This document shows, piece after piece, positions 25,410 to 32,430 of a stretch of DNA of 35,266 bases. The stretch lies in NCBI GenBank assembly GCA_013204545.1, contig JABMNN010000105.1:1-35266 (forward strand), in the 5' to 3' direction. This DNA is from Chloroflexota bacterium. Its GTDB lineage: Bacteria; Chloroflexota; Dehalococcoidia; Lucifugimonadales; Lucifugimonadaceae. Numbering within the stretch: the first letter of the stretch is position 1; each line of letters starts with the position of its first letter. Both the position numbers and the translations under genes were made by a program. The notes beneath the pieces were generated by a model. The model was not told the origin of the DNA. It worked only from the letters and a program-made list of their open reading frames with translations, and did not search any database.

Positions 25410-26561
25410 TTACCAGTTAGTGTGGGATCCGTCGTTTCGCTTGAGATGAGGCATTTCTGAGTATCGGAATGGCTCGGTGAGAGAGGCTTCGTCGACTTCA
25501 ACTCCGAGTCCAGGTCTGTCGAGGACGGTCACTTTACCCGGAACAATTTCTGGCTGCACCGGGAAGACTTCCTTCGAGTAGAAGCCATTGTCTTCGCCAG
25601 CTGATTCTCTTATTTCTAACCATGAGAAATTTGCCGCTGCCATTCCCATGTGCGCAGTTGCGGCTACACAGATTGGGCCGAGCGGGTTGTGAGGCATCAG
25701 ATCGATATAGTGGGCTTCTGACCACCCAACGATTTTCATTGCTTCGGTGATTCCGCCGACGTTGCAAATGTCGACTCGGATGTAGTTTGCAAGACCTTTT
25801 TCGATGTACGGCAGGAATTGCCATTTCGAAGCGAATTCCTCTCCTAGTGCGAACGGCATTGGAGTCATAGTGCGCAGCGTTTCATATGCTTCGGGTGTTT
25901 CGTCACGAATAGGTTCTTCGAGGAAATCGAGCGTGTGAGATGGCATCATCTGGCAGAACGATGCTGTTTCAGCTACAGAGAGCCGGTGGTGAAAGTCGTA
26001 ACCGATTACCGGACGCATTCCGAGTACTTCTCGAGATTTGATGAGACCCTCTGCCGCCAGTGCGATGGCTTCGCGCGGTTCATAAGTGCCTTTGGACTCA
26101 GGCTGGTAGCTACGGTGTAGACGGAAACAGTCAAAGCCTTCTGCGATCATTCGCTGGGCAACGTCGATCATTTCTTCGGGAGAGTTACCTCCCCCGGTTG
26201 CGAAAGTCGGAACATATTCTCGATGCTTGCCTCCGAGCAGTTCGTACACGGGAACACCGAGCTTTTTGCCAACAATGTCGTAAAGAGCAATATCTATGGC
26301 TGAAATAGCCGCTGTGAGCGTTCGCCCACCCTCGAAGTACTGGCTACGATACATTTCTTGCCACAGAGCACCTCGTTGCATCGGATCTTTTCCGATCAGG
26401 AATTCTCGGTAGTGCTCGACAATACCTTTGACGCCGATTTCTCTGCTAGAAAGTCCAGATTCGCCCCATCCATATATGCCTTCATCCGTTTCCACTTTTA
26501 CCAACATTTGGTTTCGTGTGCCAACCCAGACCGGAAATGGTTTGATGTCGGTAATTCGCAT
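25410..26561 (-). CDS. Enolase-superfamily sugar-acid dehydratase (copy 2)
   Basis: A 383-residue paralogue of the next gene, sharing long identical runs such as QMLVKVETDEGIYGWGESG and GGRTLTAAISA. The metal-ligand segments are VIGYDFHHRLS, LDFLEEPI and LGEEF, and the later His is in LMPHNPLGPI. Copy 2 differs most in the segment after KHREY (the barrel entry, residues 140-175) and near ESAGEDNGFYSKEVFP. Those regions usually set substrate preference in this superfamily, so the two probably act on different acids (inference). The start is ATG 26561, with AGGGG about 10 nt upstream. An ORF start at 26648 lies in DNA used by the divergent clpS gene. The pair is probably one transcript from a promoter shared with clpS. 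Confidence 0.92.
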   Translation of the reverse strand: MRITDIKPFPVWVGTRNQMLVKVETDEGIYGWGESGLSSREIGVKGIVEHYREFLIGKDPMQRGALWQEMYRSQYFEGGRTLTAAISAIDIALYDIVGKKLGVPVYELLGGKHREYVPTFATGGGNSPEEMIDVAQRMIAEGFDCFRLHRSYQPESKGTYEPREAIALAAEGLIKSREVLGMRPVIGYDFHHRLSVAETASFCQMMPSHTLDFLEEPIRDETPEAYETLRTMTPMPFALGEEFASKWQFLPYIEKGLANYIRVDICNVGGITEAMKIVGWSEAHYIDLMPHNPLGPICVAATAHMGMAAANFSWLEIRESAGEDNGFYSKEVFPVQPEIVPGKVTVLDRPGLGVEVDEASLTEPFRYSEMPHLKRNDGSHTNW

Positions 26562-26583
26562 AAATAAAGAGCCCCTACATCGA

Positions 26584-26997
26584 GTGAATGTACTGTCGGA
26601 AAGAAATGATCGCCGAAGAAGATTGTTCTCGTCGGCAATCGGTGTCAAGGGCGATCAGATTTTCGTTGATAGTAACCCAAGCATCGAAATCGCTCTTGCC
26701 GCACAGGATACAAGGCAAATCACTACTACGGCAGAGGTGCATGAAACCTCGGATGGCAGATCCGATCGATGGGCTGTGGTGTTGTTTGATGATAGCCACC
26801 ACTCAATGGATTACGTGATCTGGGCCCTGATCAAAACAGTTCCAGAGCTTTCATCAACTGATGCAACGCTCATCATGCTTGAGGCTCACAACACCGGTAA
26901 AGGCGTGATCACGTTGTGTGGGCGGGAGCAGGCTGTGCAGATTCGCGATGCTTTACGGATTCTTCAACTTAGGTGTGAAGTAGAGCCCGGCTGGTAA
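26584..26997 (+). CDS. clpS: ClpS-like N-end rule adaptor
   Basis: About 137 residues; the last 75 form a ClpS domain. WAVVLFDDSHHSMDYVIWAL matches the ClpS core in its actinobacterial/Chloroflexi form (DD-x4-M-x-YV). IMLEAHNTGKGVI carries the conserved His of the degron pocket, and the end has AVQIRDALRILQLRCEVEPG. ClpS binds N-degron substrates and delivers them to ClpA/ClpC with ClpP in the cytoplasm. Here Phe and Asp stand where E. coli ClpS has Asn34-Asp35. The start is uncertain: GTG 26584, TTG 26623 and GTG 26737 are in frame, none with a strong ribosome-binding site. The gene runs away from the dehydratase genes, so its transcript starts in their shared promoter region. Confidence 0.78.
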   Translation: MNVLSERNDRRRRLFSSAIGVKGDQIFVDSNPSIEIALAAQDTRQITTTAEVHETSDGRSDRWAVVLFDDSHHSMDYVIWALIKTVPELSSTDATLIMLEAHNTGKGVITLCGREQAVQIRDALRILQLRCEVEPGW

Positions 26998-27344
26998 TCC
27001 TTAGCGACAGACCAATTTCATGCGTGCTTTCCAGAGAACCGGCTCGTTTGGTTAACTTCCAAAAACATACTCTTTGGTATTGGAATGGTGTGGTCTAATC
27101 TGGCTGACATGCCGAGTCGCGGGCAGTCTACCAGAGGCAATAGCGTGACTGCCCACACTACTGCTGAACCCATCGGTGCGGATGGGCGATTCCTTGAGTA
27201 TCAGTTGACAGATTGAATTGGTGATAACTATTGATATATGACCTCTGCACCGGACTGACGGACGGGTGATTGGTCATATGAATAACAAGCTTGCCATGGT
27301 TCATCTAAATCGAGAATCATGGAACGGTTGAGGAGCCAGACCAT
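26998..27344. other. Spacer upstream of the archaellin-like gene
   Basis: A 347-bp stretch without a gene. It contains a 7-bp inverted repeat (GGGCAGT 27121-27127, ACTGCCC 27148-27154) with a 20-nt loop, a possible promoter at 27205-27234, and about 100 bp of putative leader before the archaellin-like gene. Its ribosome-binding site GAGGAG is 9 nt before ATG 27345. Confidence 0.5.
27205..27234 (+). promoter_or_regulatory. Possible promoter for the archaellin-like gene
   Basis: A perfect TTGACA (27205-27210) is followed 18 nt later by TATTGA (27229-27234), a weak -10. The -35 match is good, the -10 poor. Confidence 0.3.
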
Positions 27345-28052
27345 ATGTTTAAGACAGTAACCAGAGGGACGTCGGAGCGCGGTATTACCGGGCTAGAGAC
27401 GGCGATCATCTTGATTGCATTCGTAGTTGTTGCTTCGGTGTTTGCATTCACCGTGCTTTCAACGGGTATTTTCGCGTCGGAGAGATCGAAGGAAACCATA
27501 TTCGCAGGTATTCAAGAGACCAAGAGTTCTCTCGAGCCACGTGGTGCCGTTGTTGCTTACAAAGCAGACCGCGGTGGCACGGATACCATCTACAAGGTGT
27601 CATTCATCGTTTCGAATGCCGTTGGTGGAGAGCCAGTCGACCTTACCGCCCCTTACACGGCTGACGGTTCAGCAACTGACCCCGACATTTCGAGCGGAGC
27701 TGAATACAAGACTGTTGTTTCTTACAACGACCCAAACCAGTTCATGTCAGATGTTCCGTGGACAGTTGACTGGCTCGGAACTAACAATGCTGATAATTTG
27801 CTTGAAGCCGGTGAAAAGGCTGAGATTAGCGTTTGGTTACTCATTAGAGACACCACTCAGGCGATTACTTCAGGTTCTGCTACGAGCTATTGGACTGCAG
27901 ATTCAAACGGTGCCAACGGAATTCTTTCAACCGGCACAATACTAGACAAGAACGACAAGTTCTCATTGACCTTGAGCCCTCCCGACGGTGCAACGCTGAA
28001 CGTAGAGCGAACACTTCCTGCTCGGCTCGATGCGATCATGGACTTGAAATAA
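27345..28052 (+). CDS. Archaellin-like filament subunit with class III signal peptide
   Basis: A 235-residue protein. The short N-terminus MFKTVTRGTSERG is followed by ITGLETAIILIAFVVVASVF, a long hydrophobic helix. This is a class III signal peptide: a basic leader, RG before the cut, Glu at +5 of the mature form and then about 20 hydrophobic residues. The pattern, especially G-L-E-T-A-I and a beta-rich C-terminal domain (VSFIVSNAVGG, KTVVSYNDPNQF, KAEISVWLLI), matches archaeal flagellins (archaellins) better than type IV pilins. Such genes are known from a few Chloroflexota. It would be cut by a FlaK/PilD-like peptidase and polymerised outside the membrane. No ATPase or membrane platform gene lies nearby. 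GAGGAG stands 9 nt before ATG 27345, and the gene is followed by a strong terminator. Confidence 0.82.
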   Translation: MFKTVTRGTSERGITGLETAIILIAFVVVASVFAFTVLSTGIFASERSKETIFAGIQETKSSLEPRGAVVAYKADRGGTDTIYKVSFIVSNAVGGEPVDLTAPYTADGSATDPDISSGAEYKTVVSYNDPNQFMSDVPWTVDWLGTNNADNLLEAGEKAEISVWLLIRDTTQAITSGSATSYWTADSNGANGILSTGTILDKNDKFSLTLSPPDGATLNVERTLPARLDAIMDLK

Positions 28053-28128
28053 ATCCAGTTTGACTTGGACCCAGATTAGGATTCCTAACCAATCCAAATT
28101 CGTCCCCCCAGTTTCCAAATCTTCTAAT

Positions 28129-28164
28129 AAAGAGTCCGCTCTCAGCCCCGAGAGTGGACTCTTT
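28129..28164 (+). terminator. Intrinsic terminator after the archaellin-like gene
   Basis: A 15-bp stem: AAAGAGTCC-G-CTCTC (28129-28143) pairs with GAGAG-T-GGACTCTTT (28150-28164), one G-U pair, loop AGCCCC, followed by ATTGTT. It lies 77 bp after the stop. Confidence 0.88.
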
Positions 28165-28283
28165 ATTGTTGTTCGAGCATGTATTGGGTTCGTACCGCTA
28201 CTGATAGGAAACGTACGATGGCTTTCGCGCGCTTTAATAATTCAGAACCCATAGAGTCTCTGATACGGCGTAGTGATTACAAA

Positions 28284-28323
28284 AACAGAAAGGGTGCAGT
28301 CAATTGACTGCACCCTTTCTGTT
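28284..28323 (-). terminator. Perfect 40-bp palindrome, terminator for the RRM gene
   Basis: The two 20-bp arms are exact reverse complements with no mismatch (centre TCAATTGA). On the minus strand the stem is followed by TTTTTG, so it should end transcription of the RRM gene, which stops at 28358. It also faces the archaellin-like transcript from the other side. Confidence 0.85.
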
Positions 28324-28357
28324 CAGATCTGTAGTTTGGTGTTACTACGAGTAATGG

Positions 28358-28747
28358 CTACCAGCGATCTTGTCTATCACCGCGGCCTCCGCCACGATCA
28401 TCGCGATCACCGCCTCCGCCACCACGGTATCCGCCGCCGCCTCCGCCGCCACGATCACCACCGCCGCCACGGTATCCGCCGCCTCCGCCGCTTCGGGGAG
28501 CCTGTTCTTTGGCTTCGTTGACCACGATTGGTCGGCCATCCAGATCAGATCCATTCATTTCTGAAATAGCCTGTTCCACAGTGCCTTCATCTTTGAACGT
28601 GACAAATCCAAATCCACGTGACCTACCAGTCTCACGATCGCTGATCACCTGCGCCTCTTCAATTTCACCGAATCGCTCGAAAGCGGCTCGTAGACCAGAC
28701 GAATCCGTCCCCCAAGCCAAGCTACCAATAAATAACTTCTTACCCAT
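28358..28747 (-). CDS. Glycine-rich RRM RNA-binding protein
   Basis: A 129-residue protein with one RNA recognition motif (about 3-80) and a glycine/arginine-rich tail. RNP2 is LFIGSLAW and RNP1 is SRGFGFVTF, with the aromatic residues that stack on RNA. The tail, from about residue 88, is made of GGGGYR, GGDRGG and similar repeats and ends DRQDRW. Bacterial proteins of this type are abundant, single-RRM, often cold-induced RNA chaperones; that role is inferred. GAGG lies 10 nt before ATG 28747. The long GC-rich tail on the opposite strand gives several spurious reading frames. Confidence 0.94.
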   Translation of the reverse strand: MGKKLFIGSLAWGTDSSGLRAAFERFGEIEEAQVISDRETGRSRGFGFVTFKDEGTVEQAISEMNGSDLDGRPIVVNEAKEQAPRSGGGGGYRGGGGDRGGGGGGGYRGGGGGDRDDRGGGRGDRQDRW

Positions 28748-29273
28748 AAATTCAAAACCTCGCGCGTGGAAATCCCATCGAATGCTCGTTATTGAACATA
28801 TCCTGCGCCGTTACGTACGGTTATCGTTCCACGTTTTTTTTGGCACCCCACTTTAAAGTTTGCTTCAAAACATCATCTCGTTGATGCTGTTGGTGGCAAA
28901 TAGGCAGAGTGCATCGCTAACAATAAACGTTTGCGTGAGGAAGCGGGGCTGTTATTCAGAATAATCAGCGCGAATTAACGGTTAATTTACAACGAATATC
29001 GTAATTTTTCGTATTGAACGCCCTGATAATTCGTTAATCCGTGAATTTCGAATGGCAGTTGATATGGAAATTTTCAATCAATCGGTATGAATTTTTCTAA
29101 CGCACTTGCGGTGGGGCGAATCGGTGTTAATGTTCACACGTCGCGCTTTCGCCATTGATCTAAGCGATCCAGTTGTGCCAGTATCGCTGGGCGCCTTGCC
29201 AATCGAATCTGGAAGTGACGACACCATTTAATTGATTTGGTGCAGTACCAGGAATAAGGAACAATTCATTTCG
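28748..29273. other. AT-rich spacer between the RRM and RraA genes
   Basis: A 526-bp region. The middle (about 28940-29110) is notably AT-rich, with short palindromes such as TTAACGGTTAA and TTATTCAGAATAA and repeated TTCGTTAAT/GAATTTCGA words. It must hold both divergent promoters. No gene is supported. Confidence 0.5.
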
Positions 29274-30017
29274 ATGCAAGATCCCAAAGATATCCAAGAT
29301 ATAAAACGACCTTCCAAAGAGTTGATCGATAAGCTCTACAAGCACGTCAGCTCAGCGACTGCCGCTGGTGATCTCAGTAAGATGGGCGTTCCAAACGCAT
29401 TTATCCAGGGGCCAACTCCATTCACTCCCGGTAAGAAGATCGTCGGACCAGCTGCTACTTTGCAATTTATGCCAAAACGGGGTGACATCTACCCGGACGG
29501 CGAGTACGTTGAGCCTGAAACCCAGCTTCACAGGCACGCTTTGTACGGCACGCAGGCAGGCGATGTGATCGTAGTCGACGCACGCGGCAGCATGACCAGC
29601 GGTGTGTTCGGAAACATGATGCTCACTTATTTTGTGGGGGCTGGGGGAATCGGTGCTGTCGTCGACGGTTGTATTCGGGACTTCCCGGAGGCTCCCGACA
29701 TGGGATTGTGGCTGAAAGGTGTTACACCAAACTTCCACACACAGACAGAAATATTCCCTTACGCGGTTAACGTACCGATTGCTTGCTCAGGCACTTATGT
29801 TGCTCCAGGCGACATCATCATTGCCGATGACGATGGAGTGGTTGTCGTTCCGATTCACTTGGCAGAAGAGCTGGCCGAAAAGGGTCAAGTTCACGCCGAA
29901 TGGGAAGAATTCAGCCGCCAGAAACTCGAAGCGGGAGGAGATCTTCGACTCTACTACCCACTTTCGGATCAGGCTCGCCCAGAGTACGAGGCATGGAAGA
30001 AAGCAAACGGCAAGTAA
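29274..30017 (+). CDS. RraA family protein (possible oxo-acid aldolase)
   Basis: A 247-residue protein with the RraA/dimethylmenaquinone methyltransferase-like fold. Core motifs are VPNAFIQGPTPFTPG, GDVIVVDARG, GAGGIGAVVDGCIRDFPE and APGDIIIADDDGVVVVP. The GxxxD..R-D pattern in VVDGCIRD matches the substrate/metal site of the aldolase members that cleave 4-hydroxy-4-methyl-2-oxoglutarate and 4-carboxy-4-hydroxy-2-oxoadipate. Regulator-of-RNase-E activity is also known for family members, so the exact job is open. ATG 29274 is the likely start, with AAGGA about 13 nt upstream. It follows the dehydratase region but on the other strand. An aldolase acting on their product would make sense, but nothing proves it. 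Confidence 0.86.
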   Translation: MQDPKDIQDIKRPSKELIDKLYKHVSSATAAGDLSKMGVPNAFIQGPTPFTPGKKIVGPAATLQFMPKRGDIYPDGEYVEPETQLHRHALYGTQAGDVIVVDARGSMTSGVFGNMMLTYFVGAGGIGAVVDGCIRDFPEAPDMGLWLKGVTPNFHTQTEIFPYAVNVPIACSGTYVAPGDIIIADDDGVVVVPIHLAEELAEKGQVHAEWEEFSRQKLEAGGDLRLYYPLSDQARPEYEAWKKANGK

Positions 30018-30043
30018 CCAGTATTGCCTATTGCGTGATTAAC

Positions 30044-30074
30044 AAAAGCCCGCTGATTCTGTCGGTGGGCTTTT
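30044..30074 (+). terminator. Intrinsic terminator after the RraA gene
   Basis: AAAAGCCCGC (30044-30053) pairs with GTGGGCTTTT (30065-30074), with one G-U pair and an 11-nt loop. It ends in TTTT, 26 bp after the RraA stop and just before the end of the convergent GDYXXLXY gene. Confidence 0.83.
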
Positions 30075-30080
30075 CGCGTT

Positions 30081-30638
30081 CTACGGCTGCCAGACTTCGC
30101 CATCAACGATGAGTTCTTTGATGGCGGCGGTTCCGGAACGGTTAATTTTGACTCTGACTTTTACGTCGTCGGCACGTTCAATCTCCACTCCACGTCCTTC
30201 GGATAAGAAATATTGCTCGATGCCGTATTCGACGGTGATGATGTTGTCTTTGCTCGTGATAACCCGTCCCTTGATGAACAAATCGGTGTCGTCAGACGGC
30301 TTGTCGGCCTGAACGTGAAGCATTGAGAATTGATCTTTGCTATCGTCAGTCGATTCCTCGTGAACGCCAACATATACCGTGTCACCTTCATTGATTTCAC
30401 CCATCAAAAGGTATGGCTTAGCATTCGGAACAGTTGAATTCTGGCCAAGTGTACTGATCTCGTAACGCAATGTTACGTACTCACCTTTGAATAAATCCCG
30501 TGGGTCGACCGGGACTGTTTGCAGGACGGCTGCTCTGCCCAGAGTGAGAATCGTTTCTCGGTAGCCGACCAGCCCGAGTAGGAACATGACCTGTACGACG
30601 ATCACCACGATGAAAAGTTGTTTGACTTTAGAAGCCAT
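30081..30638 (-). CDS. GDYXXLXY domain membrane-anchored protein
   Basis: A protein of about 185 residues with one N-terminal membrane helix (LFIVVIVVQVMFLLGLVGY) and an extracytoplasmic domain. The family motif occurs as KGEYVTLRYEIS after VPVDPRDLF, which matches GDYXXLXY with Glu for Asp. Further elements are TVYVGVHEES, FIKGRVI and IEQYFLSEGRGVEIE. These proteins are almost always found with a DUF2157 or DUF4401 membrane protein, as here; the function is unknown. The start is ATG 30638, with GAGG 6 nt upstream on the minus strand. It overlaps the DUF2157 stop by 11 nt. Confidence 0.87.
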   Translation of the reverse strand: MASKVKQLFIVVIVVQVMFLLGLVGYRETILTLGRAAVLQTVPVDPRDLFKGEYVTLRYEISTLGQNSTVPNAKPYLLMGEINEGDTVYVGVHEESTDDSKDQFSMLHVQADKPSDDTDLFIKGRVITSKDNIITVEYGIEQYFLSEGRGVEIERADDVKVRVKINRSGTAAIKELIVDGEVWQP

Positions 30639-31944
30639 TACCAACCTCTGTCATCTCGAACTGTCGTAACAGTCTGCGCCTCGCACGCTCCATGCCATAG
30701 CCAACTCCAAGCAGCAAGATACCGCCCACGATGAAGGCCAGCGATGTGTCGAGCATATCTATAGTTAGTTCGATATATCGGGTCGAAAGATCGATCACAA
30801 AGAACACGATTCCGACGTTCACCAATGCCTCACGCCTGTTCACAATTCCCAGCGAGATCGTCCCAAATATTAGAACGATCAAAAGCAGATTTGCAATGAC
30901 AACGTAAGGCGCTGACGACTCGAACAGGTGCGTTGCGATGAACCAGCCAGTAATCACCACCAGCGCGGCAACCGCAGGTTCGGCAAACTTCGCAGCGAGA
31001 TGTTCTTTAGATCGGAATGAACTTCGTGCGACAAATCCCAGGGCAGCGACAGTAGCGATCGAAATGAAGGAAGCAAGCACGATGTAGCCGGTAGACAGTG
31101 TCCAAGTGCTAGTTCTTGCATCGCGTGATATGTCTCGGAAGATCTCATTGAATGTGAGCATGTATGTCACACCGATTGCGAGTAGGAGGCCTCCGACTAA
31201 ATACGGTCCTGCATAGAAATTAAGGTTCTTACGACGCAGATGAATCATCCCAATAGCGTAGATCGCAGCTGCAGTGAAGAGCAGCATCGCCATCACGAGA
31301 ATCCCGCTGAACTCATCTTCTGATTGGGCCGCCGCCTTCCACGAAATCCCAATGGTGAATATTGCGACCGACATGACCGTGATAGCTTTGGATCGCGCTA
31401 TGTATGCCAGTGGTAATACGCCGATGAACCACCAGATCAGCAGATCTGGATTATCGGTGGCTAGATGGTAACTCTGAGCCACAAGAAAAACGTTGGCTCC
31501 GAACCACGCTGCGCCTGTGAACATGATTGCTCCACCGACTCGTGGGTATCCTCGAATGAATTGGAGTTGGTAGGCAGCCCAGTAGGTAGCCGTTTGCCCT
31601 CCGATTAGCAAAGCTAACTTTGCAATTACCGGAATACCTTGCCAATTGGCGGCGATGAACGAAATAATTCCAGCCCCAATCAGAATCGCACCGAGAGTCG
31701 ATAGAACGACAATAAGTCGGCTGAATCGCATGCCGAGCCGGAAGGGCGTTTCTGGCACCGATTCGAAGTTGAGAATAGCTTCAGATTGCTCACCAGATAT
31801 AAGACCGGATTCTCGCCACTGGTTGATTCTGCCTTTTAGCCAGCTTTGGCGCTGGTCGATTTGAACAGCCGAATCAACTTCAGATCGCGTAGCGATCTGG
31901 TCGTTGTTCTGATCGGAATCGTTGTTTGGAGTATCTGACTTCAT
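30628..31944 (-). CDS. DUF2157 multi-spanning membrane protein
   Basis: A 438-residue protein. After a hydrophilic acidic N-terminus comes the DUF2157 start (WLKGRINQWRESGLISGEQ), then about 12 membrane helices, including LIVVLSTLGAILIGAGIISFIA, MFTGAAWFGANVFLVAQSY and FIVGGILLLGVGYG. The family is found in diverse bacteria with GDYXXLXY proteins. Its role is not known; transport or sensing has only been guessed. The stop overlaps the downstream gene by 11 nt, so the two are certainly translated together. No clear promoter is seen upstream. Confidence 0.9.
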   Translation of the reverse strand: MKSDTPNNDSDQNNDQIATRSEVDSAVQIDQRQSWLKGRINQWRESGLISGEQSEAILNFESVPETPFRLGMRFSRLIVVLSTLGAILIGAGIISFIAANWQGIPVIAKLALLIGGQTATYWAAYQLQFIRGYPRVGGAIMFTGAAWFGANVFLVAQSYHLATDNPDLLIWWFIGVLPLAYIARSKAITVMSVAIFTIGISWKAAAQSEDEFSGILVMAMLLFTAAAIYAIGMIHLRRKNLNFYAGPYLVGGLLLAIGVTYMLTFNEIFRDISRDARTSTWTLSTGYIVLASFISIATVAALGFVARSSFRSKEHLAAKFAEPAVAALVVITGWFIATHLFESSAPYVVIANLLLIVLIFGTISLGIVNRREALVNVGIVFFVIDLSTRYIELTIDMLDTSLAFIVGGILLLGVGYGMERARRRLLRQFEMTEVGNGF

Positions 31945-32231
31945 CTACTCAAAGCGTACTCGTTCACCGTTACGCGTTCGCTACCGCAAATGTGATGTTA
32001 GTTTGTTGATTTTGCAATGACACGTTGTTGTTGGATTAAGATCGGCAAAACGGGTGTAATCACCGGTTGGTTGACCGGATTATAGAATGGTAGCTATCCG
32101 CAAGGTCGCAGGTGTTATTGTGTCATTTGTCGATCACATCAGTATCTACTCTGACCGACTGACATAGTACATACGACCGCACTAGCCGGACTCGTACGGT
32201 TGTGCCATCTATTGGGTATCGGGCAATAAAC
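31945..32231. other. Spacer left of the attachment site
   Basis: About 290 bp with no supported gene. A minus-strand frame within 32123-32305 runs through the tRNA fragment and is not coding. This DNA should be ordinary chromosome flanking the element, and it precedes the native terminator of the broken tRNA gene. Confidence 0.5.
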
Positions 32232-32256
32232 AACGCCCCGAAAATTTCGGGACGTT
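32232..32256 (-). terminator. Terminator of the interrupted tRNA gene
   Basis: AACGCCCCGAAA (32232-32243) and TTTCGGGACGTT (32245-32256) pair with a single mismatch. On the minus strand it is followed by a T-rich run (TTGTTTATT). It lies 14 bp past the CCA end of the tRNA fragment, as expected for a tRNA terminator. Confidence 0.7.
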
Positions 32257-32270
32257 TGTATTTACTAAAA

Positions 32271-32315
32271 TGGTACCCCCGGCGTGAATCGAACACGCTG
32301 CACATGGTTTAGGAA
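32271..32315 (-). other. Attachment site: 3' half of tRNA-Arg(CCU)
   Basis: On the minus strand this reads TTCCTAA (anticodon loop, anticodon CCT), ACCAT stem half, variable GTGCA, T-arm GCGTG-TTCGATT-CACGC, acceptor CGGGGGT, A, CCA. The 5' half of a tRNA is missing: the DNA next to it does not pair with ACCAT. Tyrosine integrases often use exactly this anticodon-loop-to-CCA segment of tRNA-Arg. The intact gene should be regenerated at the other end of the element, outside the window to the right. Confidence 0.8.
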
Positions 32316-32430
32316 TTCCTTGCAGATAGGTCTCATCAGTTTCAAACTGTCCGGTTTTCAGTTCAGAACGAAGATCATCTGTTCCACTCTGAGCCAACCT
32401 GTACCGCCACGGTTGCTGTCAATTCTGCTG

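Noticed and set aside
28358-28500. Short GC-rich repeats that could look like a CRISPR or satellite array
   Set aside because: The repeats are irregular glycine/arginine codons of the RRM tail, with no spacers.
28370-28564. Plus-strand Ala/Thr/Ser-rich and His/Arg-rich frames
   Set aside because: Antisense of the glycine-rich tail of the RRM gene.
32041-32100. TTGACC and TATAGAAT as a plus-strand promoter
   Set aside because: The two elements are only 4 nt apart, and no plus-strand gene follows.
32271-32400. Possible tmRNA or complete tRNA near the integrase
   Set aside because: The acceptor strand CGGGGGT cannot pair with a tmRNA-type GGGG start, and no matching 5' half lies within reach; only a 3' tRNA half is present.
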